NCBI GenBank assembly: GCA_013361075.1
Contig: JABWAJ010000155.1
Span: 1 to 10,018, forward strand
DNA: 10,018 nucleotides
Origin: Saprospiraceae bacterium
Lineage (GTDB): Bacteria; Bacteroidota; Bacteroidia; Chitinophagales; Saprospiraceae
Reading direction: 5' to 3'
A model generated the notes under the pieces. The model was not told the DNA's origin. It searched no databases and worked only from the letters and a program-made list of their open reading frames with translations. Positions within the stretch are counted from its first letter, which is position 1. Each line of letters opens with the position of its first letter. Below are positions 1 to 6,025 of the stretch, in pieces. The position numbers and the translations under genes were made by a program.

Positions 1-172
1 GAGGCGCTGCTTCCCGTCCGGACAATATCCAGTACGCAATCAGGTTGCTGTCCACGTTTTCGGGAGTGGTCCAGCAGACCGGCATTGGCGCGACTCCATA
101 AATCGAATTCCCCTGGCCAAACGCATCGCCCAGGGCCGCAAAAAAAAGTATGATGAGAAGTTTAAAACGCAT
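1..172 (-). CDS. Secreted protein with signal peptide (partial, C-terminus outside window)
   Basis: This open frame starts at an ATG at 172 and runs off the left edge, leaving 57 codons. The N-terminus begins MRFKLLIILFFAALG, a short positive start followed by a hydrophobic core. A Gly-Gln follows near residues 19-20, so it looks like a Sec signal peptide with cleavage close to that Gln, as is common in Bacteroidota. The mature part begins GNSIYGVAPMPVCWTTPENV and carries one Cys. I do not recognise the family. The start is only 13 bases after the stop of the preceding gene, so it belongs to the long structural operon. An exported protein there is unexpected for a virion component assembled in the cytoplasm. 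It could be a lysis or envelope factor, or a host-surface cargo protein. Confidence 0.75.
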   Translation of the reverse strand, partial: MRFKLLIILFFAALGDAFGQGNSIYGVAPMPVCWTTPENVDSNLIAYWILSGREAAP

Positions 173-185
173 GGTGATGTTGTCT

Positions 186-509
186 TTAAGCGCTTGGGTA
201 TTCAGCCTGATAACTGGCCGTACCGCCAGGCGGGATGATAATTTCTACTTCAGGGCACAAGTCAAACTTTGTCGTCGTCCGGTTTTCGCGGGCTTCTACC
301 TGCCAGGTTTCGCCGGGATAGACGGTTGCGCCATTGGCTGTAATGTCCGTCAGTCCGGCATTGTACACGCGTAATCTGTACGCACCGGCGGTGATGGTAT
401 GCGTACCGTCTGCCAGGTTGTCAAAAACCGGCTGCATCGTTCCGGGCGTCAGCAGTTCGGTCACATCGCCACCGCCGCCGCCTGCTCCTCCGTTTACAAT
501 CGCAATCAT
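186..509 (-). CDS. Small beta-rich protein, Gly-rich N-terminus (107 aa), putative minor structural protein
   Basis: The chosen start is the ATG at 509, whose A is the last base of the TGA stop of the upstream gene (TGATG junction). The same frame stays open up to 686, but that part lies entirely over the upstream gene and reads as its shadow. The protein opens MIAIVNGG and has a run of Gly at residues 7-14. It then shows alternating hydrophobic strands, including LRVYNAG (46-52), a VYPGETWQV segment (63-71) and a VEIIIPPGG segment (88-96), suggesting a small beta sandwich. The segment at about 46-73 resembles residues 26-53 of the neighbouring 98-aa protein, so the two may be paralogous domains. 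There is no signal peptide or TM segment. A decoration or spike role is inferred only from operon context. Confidence 0.8.
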   Translation of the reverse strand: MIAIVNGGAGGGGGDVTELLTPGTMQPVFDNLADGTHTITAGAYRLRVYNAGLTDITANGATVYPGETWQVEARENRTTTKFDLCPEVEIIIPPGGTASYQAEYPSA

Positions 510-805
510 CAGCTTTGATTTTGGTGTGCATAATTCGAGTAAGCCGGGCCCTTTGGCCGCAGGGTTGCAATCTCCAGGCGGTTTGTTCCGACGCCGGTAA
601 AGGCTACCCGGAGATTGGAAACAATCAGCATATCCGGACGCGGTGTGGCCAACTGAAAAGTGCTGTTGGGCAAAATCGTCAACCACGATTCAATGACGAC
701 GTTCGTAGTGCCTGTATTCTGAAAAACCACGTCGGTCACCCCGTCGAGCTGAATCCTTGCGTTTTCCGTGACCGGCTGCAAAATGTCAATCGTTACCTCA
801 ATCAT
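509..805 (-). CDS. Small beta-rich protein (98 aa), putative minor structural protein
   Basis: The start ATG at 805 overlaps the TGA stop of the upstream 257-aa gene, and its own stop TGA shares a base with the next start, so translation of three consecutive genes is probably coupled. The protein has predicted strand-like stretches throughout: IEVTIDIL (2-9), TDVVFQNTG (24-32), NVVIESWLTILP (35-46), STFQLAT (48-54) and MLIVSNLRVAF (59-69). It ends in a polar tail. It has no cysteine and no membrane segment. The N-x-G-x-T ... P-x-x-(T)-(F/W)-Q pattern at 30-51 recurs in the downstream protein. I do not recognise a named family. A small beta-sandwich capsid accessory is the most plausible reading, inferred from context. 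Confidence 0.82.
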   Translation of the reverse strand: MIEVTIDILQPVTENARIQLDGVTDVVFQNTGTTNVVIESWLTILPNSTFQLATPRPDMLIVSNLRVAFTGVGTNRLEIATLRPKGPAYSNYAHQNQS

Positions 806-1575
806 CCGATCATCGTTTTGTACAGCGCCGGGTTCTCTGCGAATTTGGCGCTGATTTTGTCCATGAAGGTGTAAAAGGCTTCATCATCGGAAAAATGCGG
901 TCGTATGCGATCTAAGAAGACAACCAACCGCTCGCCGTCGTATTCGTAGCCCGTTGTTTGTTGCTCGCCTTCTTTGGGCGGGTTGTCCATGGGCGAACCC
1001 TGCACCGAAACGGCCAACGGGGCATGTTTTGAAGTTGCGTTTTTGACGAAAATGTTGAGCATGTCCATCAGGCCGGAAACCACAGGGGTAAAGTCCGTTT
1101 GCATGATCTTTTCCTTCACCACATCCCCCACACCGGTCAGGCTGGCCGTCTCCATGTCTTTGATCTTCTGCTCCAGTTCCCAGACTTTGCGCTCCCGGGC
1201 GATTTCTGCCGCCAAATCGGATTTTGAGACAAATCCGCTTTGATACCCCGGCGCGCTGCCCAACCCGGCCAACTGGTAAGGATTGGGCGCTTCCCCCAAT
1301 TGCACTTTCACCGTATATCCCCCGTTTCCGTGTTCGTTGTTGGGGGCAAAAACCGAGAACCGGGCGCCAGGCACGGAATTGATTTCGATCATCTGTTTGA
1401 GCAGCGCCCAGGAATCTTCCCGGTCGGTTTCTGCATCCAAATGCCGGTAAATGACGCCCTTTTGCTGTACGCCATCCTGGAAGCCCTGCATGAGCACCCA
1501 TTCTACACGCGGATTTTTTGAAAACCAGGTGTAGAGGTCTTCCAGACTCGATATATAGCCGGTTCCTCCGCGCAT
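802..1575 (-). CDS. Coiled-coil-containing operon protein (257 aa), function unknown
   Basis: This ATG-started gene is separated from the preceding stop by 12 bases. Three parts are visible. Residues 7-93 look like a compact alpha/beta domain with alternating strands (EWVLMQGF, VIYRHL, RFSVFAP, YTVKVQLG). Residues 117-143 are a charged heptad-like helix (AAEIARERKVWELEQKIKDME) consistent with a short coiled coil. Residues 150-180 are an amphipathic helical stretch. After a Pro/Glu/Gln-rich linker (194-207), the C-terminal 213-255 forms another helical block (RLVVFLDRIRPHF...FYTFMDKI...LYKTMIG). The layout suits an oligomeric scaffold, connector or vertex protein, but I do not recognise it. 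Two longer-looking frames on the same stretch are shadows, since they are rich in Arg/Gly and lack coherent structure. Confidence 0.85.
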   Translation of the reverse strand: MRGGTGYISSLEDLYTWFSKNPRVEWVLMQGFQDGVQQKGVIYRHLDAETDREDSWALLKQMIEINSVPGARFSVFAPNNEHGNGGYTVKVQLGEAPNPYQLAGLGSAPGYQSGFVSKSDLAAEIARERKVWELEQKIKDMETASLTGVGDVVKEKIMQTDFTPVVSGLMDMLNIFVKNATSKHAPLAVSVQGSPMDNPPKEGEQQTTGYEYDGERLVVFLDRIRPHFSDDEAFYTFMDKISAKFAENPALYKTMIG

Positions 1576-1587
1576 GGGATCGGGTGG

Positions 1588-2001
1588 TTATTGGATGTAG
1601 ATGATCTGAATGAGAAAACTTTGGCCGGCACTAATCAGGGAAGTGTTGCCTACGAAAATCTGCGATTTCTGCGGGTTCATGCTGCAAAAATCAAACAGGA
1701 CGATTTCGCGGTGTCCCTGTTCCTGGAGCAAAGCGCCGAGGGCAAACTGATCCAGCACATCGTCGTTGTTTTGCTTCAGCTTCAAAAATGAAGCCTTGAC
1801 GGCGTTGTTTGACACCAATGGGCGACCGCTGGGAGCATTGGCAGATCCTGCATTGTCGCTGATGAACATGCCCACTACCCTTTTGTCCCGGAGGTTTACA
1901 TCATCCGGCAAGGGGTAAGCATTGCTTACCGCCGTGATTTGAACTTCAATCGCAGTTGTGGCGAGTTTTTCCCCGTAACGTTGAACAAGAAACTGATTCA
2001 T
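1588..2001 (-). CDS. Beta-rich 137-aa protein, candidate second (small) capsid protein
   Basis: The ATG at 2001 lies about 95 bases after the stop of the 245-aa candidate capsid gene, with a strong hairpin between them. The sequence alternates hydrophobic strands with polar turns: TTAIEVQITAV (15-25), RVVGMFISD (41-49), KASFLKLK (69-76), EIVLFDFCS (99-107), SQIFVGNTSLI (113-123) and SFLIQIIYIQ (128-137). This is the pattern of an all-beta jelly-roll-sized domain. There is no signal peptide and no TM segment. Its place beside a larger beta protein recalls the adjacent small and large capsid genes of sphaerolipovirus-type viruses, but it could equally be a spike base, penton or glue protein. 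The family is not recognised from sequence. Confidence 0.82.
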   Translation of the reverse strand: MNQFLVQRYGEKLATTAIEVQITAVSNAYPLPDDVNLRDKRVVGMFISDNAGSANAPSGRPLVSNNAVKASFLKLKQNNDDVLDQFALGALLQEQGHREIVLFDFCSMNPQKSQIFVGNTSLISAGQSFLIQIIYIQ

Positions 2002-2021
2002 GGATGGCCCATTTAAAGTTC

Positions 2022-2049
2022 AGGGCGCAGGCGTGGTTGCCTGCGCCCT
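2022..2049 (-). terminator. Perfect 11-bp GC-rich hairpin between two capsid-region genes (attenuator or mRNA-stabiliser)
   Basis: AGGGCGCAGGC at 2022-2032 and its exact complement GCCTGCGCCCT at 2039-2049 enclose a 6-base loop. In the minus-strand transcript it lies 47 bases after the stop of the 245-aa gene and before the 137-aa gene. No U-run follows it, so it is unlikely to be a full intrinsic terminator. A leaky attenuator or 3'-end protector that raises the dose of the upstream gene fits better. Confidence 0.7.
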
Positions 2050-2096
2050 AACCAAAACATTAAAAACTATGATAATACACGCTTTACGAGCAAAAC

Positions 2097-2834
2097 TTAG
2101 TAGGTGTTGAACCGCGTTTGAACGGTTGCGCCTTCAGATACCACGAAGCCTTCCAACAGGAAAACAGCCACGTTGCGGGTATCTACTGCGGCTGCGGACT
2201 GGTTGATGCCACCCTGGAGGACGGCCAGGTCTGAAGCTGCGGGCAGATCCAGCAAAATCGTGTTGTCTTCCTGTCCGGAAATGATCGTCAACGGCTCCAG
2301 TTCAAACCAGGGAATGTTATCCTGCTGGCCGTGTTCCGGGCGAAGCTGCGGCGCGACGGCAAAGGTGTAGCCGCGTTCGGGCACGTCCCGGAATACATTG
2401 GTCAGGAATGGCGGAATGCGTTCTGTGGTGCCTGATTTCAGCGCAACAGTGGCGTTGTAAACGGCATTCAGGCATTCGCTTTCCGGTAGTCCCGTACCCG
2501 GCACCCCAAGGAAGAAGTTCGGGTCCGGGTTAAAATATACCGGGAAGTTGCCGTAAGCATTGGTAACCGGGTTAAATTTGGCAATGCCCAGGGCCATGCG
2601 GGTGATGCAGAACATATCGTTCCGGTTCAGCCTTTTTTCAGTCGGGCGCGCGGTGGTGGCGTTGGGGAAAAGCTCGAATTTATAGTTGGGCCGGTTGTTG
2701 GCAAAAGCCGCTTCTACCCGGAGGTGCGACCGCTGCACGACAAACCCCTCTCCCTTTAATTCCGGAACGGATTCCATAAAGCGCAAATAATCTGCGCGAT
2801 CTTTTCCGCCAACGGTGCTGATAATGTTGTTCAT
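2097..2834 (-). CDS. Candidate major capsid protein (245 aa)
   Basis: The ATG at 2834 gives a 245-residue soluble protein with no signal peptide or membrane segment. It is rich in aromatics, Pro, Asn and short strand-like runs: EGFVVQRSHLRVEAAF (29-44), YKFELFP (51-57), MFCITRMALGIAKF (74-87), FPVYFNP (97-103), NATVALKSG (127-135), TFAVAPQL (157-164), LTIISG (182-187), TILLDLP (192-198) and NVAVFLLEGFVV (221-232). Size and beta content suit a jelly-roll capsid protein, since the PM2 double-jelly-roll coat is of similar length. It is followed by an isolated strong hairpin, as expected for a highly expressed coat gene, and sits amid basic and membrane proteins. I cannot match it to a named coat family by eye. 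It could be two short jelly rolls, one large single jelly roll, or another abundant structural protein. Confidence 0.6.
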   Translation of the reverse strand: MNNIISTVGGKDRADYLRFMESVPELKGEGFVVQRSHLRVEAAFANNRPNYKFELFPNATTARPTEKRLNRNDMFCITRMALGIAKFNPVTNAYGNFPVYFNPDPNFFLGVPGTGLPESECLNAVYNATVALKSGTTERIPPFLTNVFRDVPERGYTFAVAPQLRPEHGQQDNIPWFELEPLTIISGQEDNTILLDLPAASDLAVLQGGINQSAAAVDTRNVAVFLLEGFVVSEGATVQTRFNTY

Positions 2835-2884
2835 CGCTATGATGGTTGTAAAGTGATGGAATGATGATGCTCAAATCAGCGCCA

Positions 2885-3310
2885 TTAAAGCACGACGCTT
2901 GGGCCAGCTACGCCGGGATTGTAGTTCGATTTCCATTGCGAACTGCCTGCTCCAACGCCGGGCGCTCCTGCAAGGCCGACCGTTGCGGCCAAACCGGGCG
3001 CAAACTGGATGACGCCATTGGTGACCCCTGTTACAGCCATTCCCGTTGCCAACAGCGATGTGATGGCCCCTTTGCCCATGATCATGGGCAGGGCAATTGC
3101 ACCGGCGAGCGGGACGACTACTTTCATGATCGGGTTGGCCGACGCGAAAGACGATTTCGATACCAGGCTTGCAACGGCGATGCCGCCAACAACGCCACCG
3201 GCAGTCATGATGATTTTGCTGGTGCTCATGCCGCCAGCTCCTTTTTTACTTCTTGTGCGCATTTTGCCTGCGATTTTGCTGTACTTGGCGCATGATTTGC
3301 AACAAGACAT
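2885..3310 (-). CDS. Small hydrophobic multi-TM protein (141 aa), putative virion membrane protein
   Basis: The start MSCCKSCAKYSK holds a tight Cys cluster (residues 3, 4 and 7), then a basic stretch to residue 23. Hydrophobic Gly/Ala-rich segments follow at about 32-51, 62-78 and 83-103, and a polar, Gly/Pro-rich C-terminal tail runs from 115. This is a typical profile of a small integral membrane protein, with the positive N-terminus expected on the cytoplasmic side or inside a virion membrane facing the genome. No family is recognised. The Cys cluster could bind metal or be lipid-modified internally, but there is no lipobox. Its position directly before the candidate coat gene suggests a virion membrane component. 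Confidence 0.8.
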   Translation of the reverse strand: MSCCKSCAKYSKIAGKMRTRSKKGAGGMSTSKIIMTAGGVVGGIAVASLVSKSSFASANPIMKVVVPLAGAIALPMIMGKGAITSLLATGMAVTGVTNGVIQFAPGLAATVGLAGAPGVGAGSSQWKSNYNPGVAGPSVVL

Positions 3311-3347
3311 AGTGATCTATTGAAATGAAAAAATGGATTGAACCCTG

Positions 3348-3617
3348 TTAGCACCTGGCTTTCCGGCGACCTGTGCTGCGCGTTGCCACTTTCCGGCGAC
3401 CGCTTTTGGCGCGGGGGCCTTTGTACACGCAGTGTGCTGTTCCGGATTTGACCACACGGGCTGTTCCACCGCTTGCCCTGATTCTGTCGGCAGATTTTTT
3501 CGCTGCCGTTTTGGTGCTGCTACACGATACTTTGGTGTAGCGCTTTCCGCCCAGGACTTTGGTTTTTGTCGCCGTACCTGACGACTTTCTTCTCCTGGTG
3601 CCCGTTTTGGTTGCCAT
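3348..3617 (-). CDS. Very basic 89-aa protein, putative genome-binding or condensing protein
   Basis: The protein has 28 Lys/Arg against a single acidic residue in 89, concentrated at both ends (residues 4-29 and 66-88). This is the make-up of a viral core or nucleic-acid condensing protein. Between the basic arms, residues 26-67 form one strand-helix-strand-like unit (YTKVSCSSTK, AAKKSADRIRASGG, TARVVKSGTAHCVYKGP). That unit has the spacing of a SPOR-like fold: a strand, an A-rich helix ending in R-A-x-G, a strand, a turn, then a strand and G-P. Cys at 32 and 63 sit at comparable places in strands 1 and 3 and could pair, and a third Cys is the last residue. The ATG at 3617 follows the preceding gene by 42 bases. 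The role is inferred from charge and context. Confidence 0.78.
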   Translation of the reverse strand: MATKTGTRRRKSSGTATKTKVLGGKRYTKVSCSSTKTAAKKSADRIRASGGTARVVKSGTAHCVYKGPRAKSGRRKVATRSTGRRKARC

Positions 3618-3659
3618 AAGGATGACTGTTTTATGGTTAAAAAAAGGATGACTTTGCCT

Positions 3660-3842
3660 TTACTGGTTCGTTTTGGCTTCCTGTCCGCCGCCTCCGGTTT
3701 CCAGTTTGGTTTCCGGCGCTGCGACCGGCGTTTTTTTATCGGTTTTCGGTTGGCCCGTTCTCTTCTTCCTGGCTTCTGCCGTTTTTGCTTTTTTATTGGC
3801 CTGCACCTTCCGGCGTCGGTTCAGTCTTTTTAAATGGCTCAT
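3660..3842 (-). CDS. Basic, low-complexity 60-aa protein, putative genome-binding protein
   Basis: MSHLKRLNRR begins a 60-residue protein with 18 Lys/Arg, most of them in the first 37 residues. The tail is flexible and richer in Gly/Glu/Thr, with GGGG near residue 51. There is no hydrophobic core, so it is probably disordered or helical only on nucleic acid. It starts 5 bases after the stop of the 342-aa membrane protein. Together with the next gene it makes a pair of unrelated basic proteins, comparable in make-up to packaged core proteins of tailless viruses. The short length means chance cannot be fully excluded, but the charge pattern, tight spacing and ATG start favour a real gene. Confidence 0.7.
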   Translation of the reverse strand: MSHLKRLNRRRKVQANKKAKTAEARKKRTGQPKTDKKTPVAAPETKLETGGGGQEAKTNQ

Positions 3843-3847
3843 AAGCT

Positions 3848-4876
3848 TTATTTTAGCATCAAAATGGCTGCTCCGCCCAGCAGCAGGGGTAAATAAGATT
3901 CCAGGTCTTTGCCGCCTTCCCCTTCAGGGGTTGCGCCCGGTTGGGATGATCCGGCCCAGTTCTTCCAATCGCCCTGTTCAGGCCCAAAAGTTGGCGTACC
4001 GATCCCCTGTGCCACGGTTTTGATCTCCTGCTCTTTTGCTGCCTTCAGGGCTTTCAGCAGTGCCACAGTTGCCGATACGGCACCGATAATTGCTGTGATG
4101 ATGCCCGTAATGGCGGCAAGGGTGATCGGTTCTCCTACCCCGGCACCGGGTTTCAGCGCGTTGATGGTGACCTCCGGTTGATAGGGTGGCGCGCCGTTCA
4201 GGGCATTGTTGCGCATGACGCCGTTGCGCAGCCACAAAACCAGGTTGGCCCGGTCGAATACAAACAACTGCCCCACTTTTGACACCGCGTTCCGGTGCAA
4301 TACGTGTTTGGTGGCCACGATCCCCGGCACGGTGTTTGCGTTGGTCACGTACTCGTACAGCAGGTGGTGCGCGCTCTTTTCCAGGTGTTGATTCAGGATT
4401 TGGATTTCCCCGTTTCTTTCCCGGCAAAACAGGCTTTGCGCGTTTTCCGTGTAGATGTACTCCTCGTGCTGTGCCCAGGGGTCCTGCGTGGCCGTCATCA
4501 GGGCGTCGCAATCCTCGAACGGAATCAGGTTGCCCACACTGGCCCGGCGTTGCAGGATGCCGCCGCCTTCCGGTTGCGTTTTTCCGCGAGCCTGGCCCAC
4601 TGCGCGCCGCACAAACGCCGGAGCGCTGAGGCCGAGGTAGATGCCCTGGTGCAGCCCTTTGTACAACAGATTGTCCAGCTCCTGCGCGCCAACGGCAAAC
4701 TCTTTCATTTCCGGGTAATAAGCCGCCAGGATCTTCGCCTGCTCCGATGCCAGCGCCAGGCGCGTCTCCCCTACGGTCATCTGTCCATAGTTCAGAAAAG
4801 GCTGTGCCCCGACGCGTTTGCCGCGATCCCTGTATTCATTTGCCGGTATTCCATGCAGGTATGTTACCTCCGTCAT
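3848..4876 (-). CDS. 342-aa protein with two membrane segments, putative virion membrane-associated protein
   Basis: This is the longest gene in the window, and its ATG overlaps the stop of the transglutaminase-like gene by 4 bases (ATGA). Residues 1-245 look soluble, with helical stretches at 33-75 and a mixed region at 117-222 (for example LIPFEDCDALM, LFCRERNGEIQIL and VGQLFVFDRANLVLWLR). A long hydrophobic segment lies at 251-278 (ITLAAITGIITAIIGAVSA), followed by a Lys/Ala helix and a Gly/Pro/Glu-rich linker (290-323). The C-terminus is a second short TM ending almost at the stop (LPLLLGGAAILMLK, 328-341). C-terminal tail anchors of this kind recur in this operon and suggest assembly on a membrane that becomes part of the particle. 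The fold and the family are not recognised. Confidence 0.85.
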   Translation of the reverse strand: MTEVTYLHGIPANEYRDRGKRVGAQPFLNYGQMTVGETRLALASEQAKILAAYYPEMKEFAVGAQELDNLLYKGLHQGIYLGLSAPAFVRRAVGQARGKTQPEGGGILQRRASVGNLIPFEDCDALMTATQDPWAQHEEYIYTENAQSLFCRERNGEIQILNQHLEKSAHHLLYEYVTNANTVPGIVATKHVLHRNAVSKVGQLFVFDRANLVLWLRNGVMRNNALNGAPPYQPEVTINALKPGAGVGEPITLAAITGIITAIIGAVSATVALLKALKAAKEQEIKTVAQGIGTPTFGPEQGDWKNWAGSSQPGATPEGEGGKDLESYLPLLLGGAAILMLK

Positions 4877-5460
4877 CTGCTTGCCATTATTGCCAGCACG
4901 GCCAAAAAGCCAAGCGCCAGCGCTGTATGATTCCTGCCATCCGGCACGGCACCGATGGCGGCCATGCCCTGGGGCGAATAGTCCTGCTTTTTCCAGTAGT
5001 CGTACTCCCGATCAAATGCGTCGTGTACGGCATCCACAATCACTTCCCGGCCATTCACCAGTGCCACGGGGTAGATATGCCCCTGCTCCGGATTTTTCGG
5101 ATCGTAGCGCGCTACCCGGTAGAAATACCGGTATCCCAAACAGCGCAGCAGGCTGCCGATCATCACGCTCATGCTTTTGCAGTCGCCGGTTTTGCTTGCC
5201 CAGGTTGCGCCGGGACTTTTCACCAGTTCGCGCCGTGGAGGGTCGCGCACGTATCGGATATTGTCCTTTACGAAGCGCCACACAGCCCGCAGCGTTTCGC
5301 GGTCGCTGCCTTTGCGCAGGCTTTCGGCCATCGTTTCCACGAAATAGCTGCCTTTGCTGTCTGCATGCAAAACCGCCTGCACAATGTCCCCTATCCTGGC
5401 GTTGCTGTACATTTTGGTTGCAAGGCCAGGGCTGGGCCGTATTTGTCCGCGCGCTGTCAT
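4873..5460 (-). CDS. Transglutaminase-like cysteine enzyme with C-terminal membrane anchor
   Basis: The core at about 55-150 carries the transglutaminase-like superfamily pattern: a helix leading into GDCKS with catalytic Cys94, then Arg/Tyr-rich strands, GHIYP with His128, and a strand ending VDAVHD with Asp143. These are the expected Cys-His-Asp triad spacings. Upstream, the helix AVWRFVKDNIRYVRDP (59-74) matches the usual N-terminal part of the fold. Residues 178-193 (HTALALGFLAVLAIMAS region) are a hydrophobic C-terminal anchor, which is unusual for a cytoplasmic enzyme. Members of the superfamily act as proteases, amidases or cross-linkers. In a virion operon it could cut peptidoglycan peptides during entry or exit, mature a capsid protein, or cross-link. 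Both ends overlap neighbours by ATGA. The fold call is firm; the substrate is unknown. Confidence 0.85.
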   Translation of the reverse strand: MTARGQIRPSPGLATKMYSNARIGDIVQAVLHADSKGSYFVETMAESLRKGSDRETLRAVWRFVKDNIRYVRDPPRRELVKSPGATWASKTGDCKSMSVMIGSLLRCLGYRYFYRVARYDPKNPEQGHIYPVALVNGREVIVDAVHDAFDREYDYWKKQDYSPQGMAAIGAVPDGRNHTALALGFLAVLAIMASR

Positions 5461-5924
5461 CCCACGCTTACCGTGTGATCAAAAGGAAATGTAATGCCTG
5501 CGCTCGTCGCGGTTCCTTTGAACCGCAGCGCCTGGAACCAATCGCCCGTCGTGATGAGGTTGTTGATGGTTTCGGCGGTCGCGCCGAAGTCGAGCACGCC
5601 CTGGAAAACCAGATCCACCGTTTGGCCCGATGCCAGCGTGATAGGGCCAGGCAGTGCAAAGTCTGCCAGCTTTTGCGCTCCGTAAAACATGCTGCCTTGC
5701 AGTGCATCCAGGGGAAAAGAAACGGGGTTTTCGTTGCGGATGGGCTGCGTTACTTCAACCTTCAGGCCGACGCCTTCTTTGCCCGGCGTGGTGGTCACGG
5801 CGATGCCCCTGGTCCGGAGCTTGGTCTGGCCATAGATGATTTTGGAAAAGACGGTATCAAATGCCTTCTTTCCAAAATAGGCAATGACCCCGATGATCAG
5901 CAGTACCTTGACGGTTTGATTCAT
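5457..5924 (-). CDS. Membrane-anchored LEA2/WHy-like beta-sandwich protein (155 aa)
   Basis: The N-terminus MNQTVKVLLIIGVIAYFG is a single short TM or signal anchor, followed by basic residues (KK at 19-20), so the bulk may face the other side of the membrane. Residues 50-153 show the pattern of LEA14/WHy-type sandwiches. There is a strand (VGLKVEVTQP), an R-N-E-N-P turn, FPLDALQGSMFYGAQKLADF, a proline-rich turn, then TLASGQTVDLVFQGVLDF and a final strand pair. Such domains carry paired strands with an N-x-N turn after strand one. The gene is the first of the long structural operon and overlaps the next by ATGA. It could be a membrane-proximal structural protein linking capsid and membrane. 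The domain match is by eye and moderate. Confidence 0.78.
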   Translation of the reverse strand: MNQTVKVLLIIGVIAYFGKKAFDTVFSKIIYGQTKLRTRGIAVTTTPGKEGVGLKVEVTQPIRNENPVSFPLDALQGSMFYGAQKLADFALPGPITLASGQTVDLVFQGVLDFGATAETINNLITTGDWFQALRFKGTATSAGITFPFDHTVSVG

Positions 5925-6025
5925 TGCTCACGCGATTGTGTGGCAATGTTAAGGAGGGATTGGGAGGGGATTGTAGACTCGCGCTCTACGCTGTCATAAA
6001 GGTGCCAAAAAGGCCCTATCCTATT
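5925..6025. other. Intergenic leader between regulator and structural operon
   Basis: This 101-base gap holds a purine-rich run on the plus strand (GGAGGGATTGGGAGGGG, 5953-5969), which is C-rich in the transcript ahead of the first structural gene. I see no hairpin with a T-run here and no clear promoter word, so readthrough from the regulator gene into the structural operon is possible. Confidence 0.5.

Noticed and set aside
510..686. N-terminal extension of the 107-aa gene
   Set aside because: It overlaps the 98-aa gene entirely, and the TGATG junction gives a natural start at 509.
884..1501. A 205-codon minus-strand frame
   Set aside because: It is out of frame inside the 257-aa gene, with Arg/Gly-rich composition and no structure. 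The 257-aa frame has the coupled start and stop junctions.
3618..3653. Two copies of AAGGATGACT before the 89-aa gene
   Set aside because: A 10-mer pair this close is expected by chance about once in a few windows of this size, and there is no symmetry or known site.
5953..5969. G-run that might form a quadruplex or serve as an origin
   Set aside because: It has only three runs of three or more G plus a GG, and no adjacent stem-loop, iteron or Rep gene.
4818..5999. A 393-codon plus-strand open frame, and a 211-codon one at 4295-4930
   Set aside because: They lie opposite the transglutaminase-like and 342-aa genes, are rich in Arg, Ser, Cys and Pro with no fold pattern, and cross several coupled minus-strand genes. 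They are antisense shadows of GC-rich coding DNA.
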